A stretch of DNA of 5,222 bases, taken from the NCBI GenBank assembly GCA_036558265.1, contig DATBFY010000461.1, positions 1-5,222 of the forward strand. Reading direction: 5' to 3'. The stretch comes from RYN-433 sp036558265. Its GTDB lineage: Bacteria; Planctomycetota; Phycisphaerae; Tepidisphaerales; Tepidisphaeraceae. Each line of letters begins with the position of its first letter. The first letter of the stretch is position 1. Of this stretch, positions 1 to 4,414 are shown in pieces. The position numbers and the translations under genes were made by a program. The notes under the pieces are model-generated. The model ran no database searches. It was not told the DNA's origin and saw only the letters and a list, made by a program, of their open reading frames with translations.

Positions 1-15
1 AACTCCCCATCCCAG

Positions 16-53
16 AAAAAAATCGCGCGCAGACCGCCCAGCTTAACGCGCGC
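16..53 (-). terminator. Probable intrinsic terminator of mbfA
   Basis: Read on the minus strand, a GC-only arm (GCGCGCG, 53-47) is followed by a 16-base loop, a second GCGCGCG arm (30-24), one A and a run of seven T (22-16). The arms can pair over six G-C pairs. The structure begins 14 bases past the mbfA stop codon, where a rho-independent terminator would be expected. The loop is longer than usual, so termination efficiency is uncertain. Confidence 0.65.
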
Positions 54-67
54 CTTCTTGAAACCCC

Positions 68-1051
68 TCACGCGCTCCCGATCAGGATCCCCGCCAGGAA
101 CACCAACGCCCCGCCGAGCACAACCTGCACCGTGGCGCTGAACCAGGGAGTGTCCATGAAGCGGTGGCGGATCCAGGAGATGACCAGCAGTTCGAGCGCG
201 ACCACGACGATCGCCACCGTCGTCGCCGTCCTGAAACTGGGGATCAGGTACGGAAGCGTGTGCCCGATCCCGCCCAGCGTGGTCATCAGGCCGCAGACGA
301 TCCCGCGCAAAAGCGGCCTGCCCCGGCCGGTCAGCGACCCGTCGTCCGACAGCGCTTCGGCAAAACCCATCGAAATCCCCGCCCCGATGCTCGCCGCCAG
401 ACCGACCTTGAACGGCTCCCAGTGCGCGTATCCGGCGGAACTTCCGGCGTTCTTCGCCGCCGCGAACGCCGCCGCGAACAAGGGCGCCAGCGTCGAGACG
501 CTGCCGTCCATCAGCCCCGCGAGCCCGGGCTGCACCACCTGCAGGACGAACAGCCGCCGGGCGTTCTCGGCCTCCTCCTTGCGCGCCTCGGGCGTCAGGT
601 GTTCCTTTTCCAGCTCCGCCGCCAGGTGCTCGTGCCCGCGCTCCTCGCTCGCCAGGTCCCCCAGCAGTTGCCGCACGCTCGCGTCGCTCGTCCGCGCCGC
701 CGCACGCTCGTAATATCGCCGCGTCTCCAGCTCCATCAGCGCCGCCTGGCGACGCACGGCCTCCAGCCCGAGCGGGCGGACCAGCCAGATCGGCCGCCGC
801 TTGACGAACCCCTTCACGTCCTCGCGCCGCACGTGGGGGATGTGCTCGCCGAAGCGTTGCCGGTACAGCTCGACCAGCCGGTGCCGATGTCCGTTCTCCT
901 CCTCCTGCATCCGCTTGAACATCTCCGCCGATGCCGGGTACGACTCCTTCAACCCATCGGCGAAATCGCCGTAGATCTTCGCGTCCTCCTCCTCCAGCGC
1001 GATCGCCAGCGCGAGGATCTCCGGTTCCGAGAGGGATTGAAAGGATCGCAT
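68..1051 (-). CDS. mbfA: Membrane-bound ferritin MbfA (ferritin-like domain fused to VIT1/CCC1 domain)
   Basis: The 327-residue product has the usual length and architecture of MbfA. Residues 1-150 form a rubrerythrin/ferritin-like four-helix domain with carboxylate and His iron ligands: EEE at 20-22, EENGH at 51-55, MELE at 106-109 and EERGH at 136-140. Residues 168-327 form a VIT1/CCC1-type membrane domain with the conserved QPGLAGLMDGSVSTLAP (174-190) and GFAEALSDDGS (229-239) segments, then hydrophobic helices near 247-270, 277-294 and 305-325. In characterised alphaproteobacterial homologues the protein sits in the inner membrane, and the ferritin domain supports iron export and protection from iron and peroxide stress. 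The same role is inferred here. The start fits the conserved family N-terminus (RSFxSLSExEILALAI). No Shine-Dalgarno sequence precedes the ATG; a TACAAT box lies 10 bases upstream. No obvious Fur box was seen. It stands alone, with a terminator behind it and a GDPD remnant in front. Confidence 0.93.
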   Translation of the reverse strand: MRSFQSLSEPEILALAIALEEEDAKIYGDFADGLKESYPASAEMFKRMQEEENGHRHRLVELYRQRFGEHIPHVRREDVKGFVKRRPIWLVRPLGLEAVRRQAALMELETRRYYERAAARTSDASVRQLLGDLASEERGHEHLAAELEKEHLTPEARKEEAENARRLFVLQVVQPGLAGLMDGSVSTLAPLFAAAFAAAKNAGSSAGYAHWEPFKVGLAASIGAGISMGFAEALSDDGSLTGRGRPLLRGIVCGLMTTLGGIGHTLPYLIPSFRTATTVAIVVVALELLVISWIRHRFMDTPWFSATVQVVLGGALVFLAGILIGSA

Positions 1052-1061
1052 AATCGAGCAG

Positions 1062-1067
1062 ATTGTA
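1062..1067 (-). promoter_or_regulatory. Candidate -10 box of mbfA (possibly leaderless)
   Basis: On the minus strand TACAAT ends 10 bases before the mbfA ATG. Transcription would then start at or within a few bases of the start codon, giving a leaderless or nearly leaderless mRNA, which fits the missing ribosome binding site. There is no recognisable -35 hexamer at the expected distance, where only GC-rich GDPD remnant lies, so the call rests on one hexamer. Confidence 0.35.
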
Positions 1068-1078
1068 GACGGTCGAAC

Positions 1079-1397
1079 CTACAGCCGCCGCGCCGCCGCC
1101 GGATCGTCCACCGTCCACGCGCCGACTTCCAGGCCCATAGACCTGAGCTGCGCCGTGAAGTCGCTCGTCAGACAAGCCTCGTTCGCCTGCGCGTTCAGCC
1201 CGTCGGCCTTGATATCAGCGAGGGTGCGCAGGATGGCCTGGCGGATTGGCGATCCATCCTGGTCAAACTCGACGATCCAGTGGGCCTTGACCCGCGGCTG
1301 CCGCCGCTTCGCCTCTTCGATCTTGTGCGCCGGCGGTCATCCGCAGCATCATCCAGAGGCACACCAATGCCGTCAAAACGCACGGTTTATGTCGCAT
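1079..1397 (-). pseudogene. Decayed secreted glycerophosphodiester phosphodiesterase (GDPD) gene
   Basis: Two pieces of one gene lie in different frames. From the ATG at 1397, the peptide MRHKPCVLTALVCLWMM continues through LRMTAGAQ: a basic n-region, a hydrophobic core and an AGA cleavage site, so a good signal peptide. That frame stops at 1263. A second minus-strand frame, open from 1336 to the TAG at 1079, encodes 85 residues typical of the C-terminal third of GDPD proteins: KAHWIVEFDQDG, then ADIKADGLNAQ, then GLEVGAWTVDDPAAARRL. It has no start codon of its own. The N-terminal catalytic motifs (HRG, E-x-D) and some 150-200 middle residues of a normal enzyme are absent, as are the last residues that usually follow WTVDDPxxARRL (a GVDxITTxxP-like segment). 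I infer an internal deletion with a frame change near 1315-1336, plus 3' truncation. The family assignment comes from remembered motifs, not an alignment. The remnant stops 27 bp before mbfA and probably holds any mbfA promoter. Confidence 0.75.
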
Positions 1398-1455
1398 GGG
1401 CAAGGCTTCTCATCGTCCGGCCGTCCGGTGGCAACTGAGCTAAACCCCCTTGCTT

Positions 1456-1470
1456 TGAGGGGTCCCCTCA
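1456..1470. repeat. Perfect 15-bp palindrome in the intergenic gap
   Basis: TGAGGGG-T-CCCCTCA has 7-bp arms around one central base. It lies 55 bp before the GTG of the small membrane protein and 58 bp upstream of the GDPD remnant start. The near-zero loop argues against a hairpin terminator and fits a dimeric regulator site better. An alternative pairing, ACCCC at 1444-1448 with GGGGT at 1459-1463, would form a hairpin that excludes the palindrome. No T-run follows on either strand. Which gene it serves, if any, is unknown. I see nothing else in 1398-1510. Confidence 0.4.
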
Positions 1471-1510
1471 GCCCCTTAAGCCGTCCCGACCGCCACCCGA
1501 TGGGACCCGT

Positions 1511-1516
1511 GGAGGA
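1511..1516 (+). promoter_or_regulatory. Ribosome binding site deciding the GTG start at 1526
   Basis: GGAGGA sits nine bases before the GTG at 1526 and is the main support for using that non-ATG start. Confidence 0.6.
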
Positions 1517-1525
1517 CCTGTCGTT

Positions 1526-1879
1526 GTGAACAACCGAGCCAACATCCGCCGCGGACTGAGCGCGATCGCCGCGATCGCCTGTTACGGTGCGGCCGTCTAC
1601 TGCCGAGCCGCCTTCACCGGTCCCTACCCGTTCGTCCACGGGCTGATGGAACCGTATGCTGTGGAGATGCGCGCCCGGCTGGCGACCCTGACCTGCGCGC
1701 TCGCCTTCTTCATCCCCGTCCACTACCTGATCGGGCGCCTCTTGTCCAACGTGGTCGAGGAGGCGCCGCCGGCGAGCCCGGCGATTCCCAGCCGAGCCCG
1801 CGACCCCCTGATGTACCTCGCCACGATGCCGTCGGATCCCGGGGCGACCCTGCCGACGCGCCGCCGCTCCCGCCGCTGA
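1526..1879 (+). CDS. Small predicted two-helix membrane protein, unknown function
   Basis: I do not recognise this 117-residue protein. It starts with GTG behind a well-placed GGAGGA. After a basic N-terminus (NNRANIRRG) come two hydrophobic segments near residues 11-30 and 52-73, joined by a short loop with aromatic residues and prolines (FTGPYPFVHGLMEPY). The C-terminal 45 residues are proline- and arginine-rich, ending in TRRRSRR, and are probably cytoplasmic and disordered. Third codon positions are mostly G or C, as in the neighbouring genes, which supports a real gene. It converges on the winged-helix regulator with only 16 bp between the stop codons, and no terminator hairpin is evident there. 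No paired catalytic residues or known domain are visible. Confidence 0.6.
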   Translation: MNNRANIRRGLSAIAAIACYGAAVYCRAAFTGPYPFVHGLMEPYAVEMRARLATLTCALAFFIPVHYLIGRLLSNVVEEAPPASPAIPSRARDPLMYLATMPSDPGATLPTRRRSRR

Positions 1880-1895
1880 CCCCGGCCGACCCCCA

Positions 1896-2237
1896 TCACA
1901 CCCCCGCCGACCGGATCAGCGCGTCCATTGCCGCCAGGTGCTGCTTGAGGGCCGACCTCCCCGCGGCGGTCAGGGTGTACCAGCTCACCGGCTTGCGATC
2001 GGCGAACTCCTTCTTCACCGCGACATATTGTGCCTCCTCCAGCTTGCGGAGCTGCGCGCCCAGGTTGCCGTCGGTTTCGGTCAGGAGCTGCTTCAACCGC
2101 GAGAAGCTCAACGCGTCCACGGTCGAGAGCAGCACCAGCGCGCCCAGCCGGCTCTTGTGCTGCAGCAGGGGGTCGAGCTGATCCAGGTGCGACGCCGACC
2201 GCGCCTGCTGCGGGGATGGATCGGGTTTGACGGTCAT
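1896..2237 (-). CDS. Winged-helix transcriptional regulator (HTH_34, MarR/ArsR-like)
   Basis: The 113-residue product is almost entirely one winged-helix domain. After a short polar N-terminus, residues about 18-45 (LDQLDPLLQHKSRLGALVLL) begin helix 1-2. The recognition-helix region (LLTETDGNLGAQLRKLEEAQYV, about 51-72) carries the TDGNL-x-x-x-LRKLE pattern typical of PF13601-type regulators. The wing (VAVKKEFADRKPVSWYTLTAAGRSAL, about 72-97) is followed by a C-terminal helix likely to dimerise. It is the second gene of an operon, 41 bp after the membrane protein stop. Such regulators often lie beside a membrane protein of this kind, and I infer that it controls its own operon. The palindrome over the promoter -10 box (2891-2905) is the obvious operator candidate. 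No metal- or ligand-binding residues stand out. Confidence 0.9.
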   Translation of the reverse strand: MTVKPDPSPQQARSASHLDQLDPLLQHKSRLGALVLLSTVDALSFSRLKQLLTETDGNLGAQLRKLEEAQYVAVKKEFADRKPVSWYTLTAAGRSALKQHLAAMDALIRSAGV

Positions 2238-2242
2238 TGGTA

Positions 2243-2251
2243 ATCACCTCC
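2243..2251 (-). promoter_or_regulatory. Full-length Shine-Dalgarno site of the winged-helix regulator
   Basis: On the minus strand GGAGGTGAT, an unbroken nine-base match to the 16S anti-Shine-Dalgarno sequence, lies five bases before the ATG at 2237. It fixes the start and suggests the second gene of the operon is translated efficiently in its own right. Confidence 0.85.
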
Positions 2252-2278
2252 ATGTCAGCGCATCACGCGCAGGTCCAC

Positions 2279-2869
2279 TTAAGCGGCCTGTTGCTGCTGC
2301 TGTTGCGGCGCCGGCAGCGTTCGCCCGTGGAAGAACGTGGGCACCACCAATCCCAGCGCGATGACGATCCCCAGCGCCGTCCAGCCGTAGCGCGGCACGT
2401 AGGTGATCGCGATGCTCCCCGCCATGAGCACCGGGCCCAGCCAGAGGAAGTTGCGGTCGAAGTGCACGCCCCCCAGGAAGTAGATCACCCCGATCACCAG
2501 CACGATGAACTGACCGACCGCCGGCCCCTGGATGCCGCGCGCCACGCACAGCCCGATCACGCCGGCGATCCCCAGGAGGATGCTCGCCCAGTGCAGCATC
2601 ACGCGCATCGCGTCCGCGCGGTCGTACTCGCCCGAGCGGATCGCGTGGCGCTTGCCCAGGGGCCAGCCCAGGATTCCCATCACCGCCCCGCCGATGGCGA
2701 AGAACAGCCCCGCCCAATTGGTATTGACGTCGAGCAGCACGTACCCGACCAGGACGTAAATGGCCACCATCCATGCGATGGCGACGGGGACGTGCTGAGA
2801 CCGCTCGCGGCGGGTGACGGCCTGCCGGACGTAGTTGAGATCGTCGGACAACTGCTGGGCCTGCGTCAT
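2279..2869 (-). CDS. Predicted six-helix membrane protein paired with the winged-helix regulator
   Basis: This 196-residue protein starts at the ATG at 2869, six bases after AAGGAG. A soluble, charged N-terminus (MTQAQQLSDDLNYVRQAVTR, then RERSQH) precedes hydrophobic segments near residues 30-46, 53-70, 93-110, 117-134, 142-158 and 164-180. A short charged loop (GKRHAIRSGEYDRADAMR, 72-89) separates helices 2 and 3. The tail contains PAPQQQQQQAA, six glutamines encoded by a CAG/CAA run. The 'ExLNYVRxxVxRRER' type of N-terminus followed by membrane helices is familiar from uncharacterised proteins that lie next to HTH_34 regulators, as here. I know of no assigned substrate or reaction. As first gene of the operon it sits directly under the promoter at 2897-2924, so it is presumably the regulated product, possibly a membrane sensor or transport-like element. 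That function is conjecture. Confidence 0.88.
   Translation of the reverse strand: MTQAQQLSDDLNYVRQAVTRRERSQHVPVAIAWMVAIYVLVGYVLLDVNTNWAGLFFAIGGAVMGILGWPLGKRHAIRSGEYDRADAMRVMLHWASILLGIAGVIGLCVARGIQGPAVGQFIVLVIGVIYFLGGVHFDRNFLWLGPVLMAGSIAITYVPRYGWTALGIVIALGLVVPTFFHGRTLPAPQQQQQQAA
2288..2305. repeat. CAG/CAA microsatellite encoding a polyglutamine tail
   Basis: Six consecutive glutamine codons (minus strand: CAA CAG CAG CAG CAA CAG) lie near the C-terminus of the membrane protein, encoding residues 189-194. The mixed codons limit slippage, but the tract is a plausible length-variable site. Confidence 0.6.
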
Positions 2870-2890
2870 TTCGAGCTCCTTGTTAGAGTT

Positions 2891-2905
2891 CTCTATAAAA
2901 TAGAG
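2891..2905. promoter_or_regulatory. Inverted repeat over the -10 box, candidate operator
   Basis: CTCTAT-AAA-ATAGAG is a perfect inverted repeat with six-base arms and a three-base centre in an AT-rich stretch. It covers the predicted -10 hexamer of the membrane protein/regulator operon. A dimeric repressor bound here would block RNA polymerase, and the operon encodes a winged-helix protein of the right kind. That this regulator binds this site is inferred. The site is also 70 bp upstream of the divergent propeller gene. Confidence 0.6.
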
Positions 2906-2924
2906 TATCGGCTACAATTGTCAA
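2897..2924 (-). promoter_or_regulatory. Sigma70-type promoter of the membrane protein/regulator operon
   Basis: On the minus strand a perfect -35 box TTGACA (2924-2919) is followed after 16 bases by TATTTT (2902-2897). The expected transcription start is near 2890, giving a leader of about 20 bases that holds the AAGGAG ribosome binding site (2881-2876) six bases before the ATG. The order and distances are those of a standard vegetative promoter, the clearest in this window. Confidence 0.75.
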
Positions 2925-2960
2925 GAGGCTTTCCAAAAAAAATCTCGAGGTGACGCACGT

Positions 2961-2966
2961 TATGAT
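2961..2966 (+). promoter_or_regulatory. Candidate -10 box of the propeller gene (possibly leaderless)
   Basis: TATGAT lies eight bases before the ATG at 2975, and an eight-base A run (2935-2942) lies upstream in place of a -35 box. This would place the transcript start at or beside the start codon. A good ribosome binding site, GAGGTGA at 2947-2953, does exist, but it is 21 bases from the ATG, too far for normal use, and would be outside a leaderless mRNA. Confidence 0.35.
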
Positions 2967-2974
2967 CCGCGTCC

Positions 2975-4021
2975 ATGTCCCAACCGCAGTTCTCCCGCCG
3001 TTCCTTGCTCGCCACCGCCGCCGCGGGCGCCGCCACGGCTTGCCTACCGCCCAAGCTTTTCGCGCAGGAGCCGATCATCCTCGGCCAGGGTGAACACCGT
3101 TTCGAATGCCAGCACGACTGGGGGCGGCTTCCGGACTCGATCCAGTACGGCCTGACCCACGGCGTGGCCGTCGATCGCGCCGGCAACGTTTACGTCCTTC
3201 ACACCTCGCGCAAGACGTCGGCGGTCAAGGACACGGTCGTCGTCTTCGACCGCGCGGGCAACTTCGTCCGCTCCTGGGGCAGCGAGTATTTCGGCACCGC
3301 GCACGGGTTTGACCTGATCGTCGAGGACGGCCGCGAGATCTTTTACATCACCGACATGGCCCGCGGCCTGTTTAAGACAACGCTCGACGGGCGGGTCCTC
3401 TGGCACCTGGCGCGTCCCCCGTTCTACGATGATCGCAAGGAGCTCAAGTACATCCCGACCAACGTCGCGGTTGCCCCCAACGGCGACGTCTACTTCGCCG
3501 ACGGCTACGGCTCGTGGTACATCCACCACCTCGACAAGGACGGCAACTACAAGCGGACCTTCGGCGGCCCTAGCGACGACGACCGCAAGGCCACCGTCCA
3601 CCCCCACGGCCTATACGTTGACGTGCGCGGCAAAGAGCCGCTGCTGGTCGTCGCCGAGAACGATCCGAAAGGGCAGAAGCCCGGGCGGCTTCACGCCTTC
3701 AACCTCGACTGCGAACATCACGGCGTGCTGCCGACCAAGGTGCGCTCGCCCCGGCATTTCGACCGCCAGCGGGACCTGGTCGTGATCCCCGACCTCGATG
3801 CCGTCGTCACGCTGATCGACCGCGACAACCGGATCGTCGCGCAGCTCGGTGATGGTTTCACGACGTTCAAGGAAGTGCGTGCGCTGCGCACCCAGTCGCG
3901 CGAGCATTTCAAGCCCGGCCAGTTCGTCTGCCCGCACGACGCCGCCTTTGACGCGGACGGGAGCATCTACGTGGCCGAGTGGGTGGACGTGGGGCGCGTG
4001 ACGAAGCTGCGCAAGGTGTGA
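2975..4021 (+). CDS. Tat-exported NHL-repeat / six-bladed beta-propeller protein
   Basis: The 348-residue product opens with a twin-arginine signal (FSRRSLLATAAAGAATA, residues 6-22) and a likely cleavage site after LFA (28-30), so it is probably exported folded. The mature part carries NHL-type blades recognisable by a 'G(V/L)AVDxxGNVYV' core: HGVAVDRAGNVYVLHTS (62-78) with VFDRAGNFVRSWGS (90-103), PTNVAVAPNGDVYFADGYGS (161-180) with LDKDGNYKRTFGG (186-198), HPHGLYVDVRGKEPLLVVAE (209-228), and CPHDAAFDADGSIYVAEW (319-336). Propellers with such HPHG and IYVAEW segments resemble the peptidyl-alpha-hydroxyglycine alpha-amidating lyase fold, but I cannot show that catalytic residues are conserved, so no activity is assigned. 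In-frame TGA at 2963 and the absence of another upstream start make ATG 2975 the start. It diverges from the regulator operon across 105 bp and may share its control region. A role in the periplasm or on the surface is inferred. Confidence 0.9.
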   Translation: MSQPQFSRRSLLATAAAGAATACLPPKLFAQEPIILGQGEHRFECQHDWGRLPDSIQYGLTHGVAVDRAGNVYVLHTSRKTSAVKDTVVVFDRAGNFVRSWGSEYFGTAHGFDLIVEDGREIFYITDMARGLFKTTLDGRVLWHLARPPFYDDRKELKYIPTNVAVAPNGDVYFADGYGSWYIHHLDKDGNYKRTFGGPSDDDRKATVHPHGLYVDVRGKEPLLVVAENDPKGQKPGRLHAFNLDCEHHGVLPTKVRSPRHFDRQRDLVVIPDLDAVVTLIDRDNRIVAQLGDGFTTFKEVRALRTQSREHFKPGQFVCPHDAAFDADGSIYVAEWVDVGRVTKLRKV

Positions 4022-4029
4022 GATCGAGC

Positions 4030-4045
4030 GCGGGACGCTGCCCGC
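4030..4045. terminator. Weak GC hairpin between convergent genes
   Basis: GCGGG and CCCGC arms around a six-base loop lie in the 36-bp gap between the propeller gene and the toxin-like gene, nine bases past the first stop codon. No T-run follows on either strand, so at best it is a weak bidirectional, or Rho-assisted, end point. Confidence 0.25.
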
Positions 4046-4057
4046 ACGCCCCTGCGA

Positions 4058-4372
4058 TCACTCATCATGCCCGAGCAGCGCGCGAAGGTCTCGCGCACCG
4101 TGCACGATCATGACGATCTGCAGCGGCCTGGTCTCCGGACGATACATGATGACGTCGGGAGGCACGCTCCAGAAACGGTGGCGTTTGTCCGCAAGATCTT
4201 CGCGGGTATGCCCCAGCCCCGGCATGTCCGCCAAGCGCCCGAACGCGTCGTACAACTCGTCGCGCACCTTGTCGGCCGCATCGAAGTTCCGCTCGGCAAT
4301 GTAATTCCAGATGTTCAGCAGGTCCAGGCGTGCCTGCGCGGTTCTGTGTCGGAAATGCCACGGCCGGGACAC
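4058..4372 (-). CDS. Type II toxin RelE/ParE-family protein, apparently without antitoxin
   Basis: The 104-residue product matches the ParE branch of the RelE/ParE fold over its full length. Two N-terminal helices carry ARLDLLNIWNYIAERN (14-29) and DAADKVRDELYDAFGRLADM (31-50). PGLGHTREDL (51-60) follows, and the strands RFWSVPPDVIMYRP (66-79) and LQIVMIVHGARDLRALL (84-100) form the C-terminal sheet; the HGARDL ending is highly typical. ParE toxins usually poison DNA gyrase and RelE toxins cleave ribosome-bound mRNA; sequence alone does not settle which applies, or whether it is active. The frame has only a GTG start (4372) before an upstream stop and no good ribosome binding site. An antitoxin gene would normally lie directly upstream, but only 42 bp separate it from the stop of the RTX-repeat gene, and the downstream neighbour is a convergent, unrelated gene. 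A solitary or degenerate toxin is therefore likely. The upstream stretch 4371-4404 is unusually AT-rich. Confidence 0.87.
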   Translation of the reverse strand: MSRPWHFRHRTAQARLDLLNIWNYIAERNFDAADKVRDELYDAFGRLADMPGLGHTREDLADKRHRFWSVPPDVIMYRPETRPLQIVMIVHGARDLRALLGHDE

Positions 4373-4414
4373 ATCATAAACATCGATGATTACTACGCTT
4401 ATCCTGGCCCCGGA

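Noticed and set aside
1195..1383. A 62-residue minus-strand frame (MRFDGIGVPLDDAADD...)
   Set aside because: It lies in a third phase within the GDPD remnant. The other two phases carry the recognisable signal peptide and GDPD C-terminus, and this one turns into an Arg/Ser/Gly-rich shadow.
164..1438. A 424-codon open frame on the plus strand opposite mbfA and the GDPD remnant
   Set aside because: The translation is dominated by Arg, Pro, Gln and Leu with no recognisable domain, and it mirrors the codon structure of a clear mbfA gene. Open antisense frames are expected in DNA this GC-rich.
2894..2918. A rightward promoter using TATAAA (2894-2899) or TACAAT (2913-2918) for the propeller gene
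   Set aside because: Neither has a -35 hexamer at 15-19 bp. The same bases are better explained by the leftward promoter and its inverted repeat.
2237..2953. A 238-codon plus-strand frame opposite the membrane protein
   Set aside because: His/Arg/Asp/Pro-rich and without domain features. The minus-strand gene has a promoter, a ribosome binding site and plausible membrane helices.
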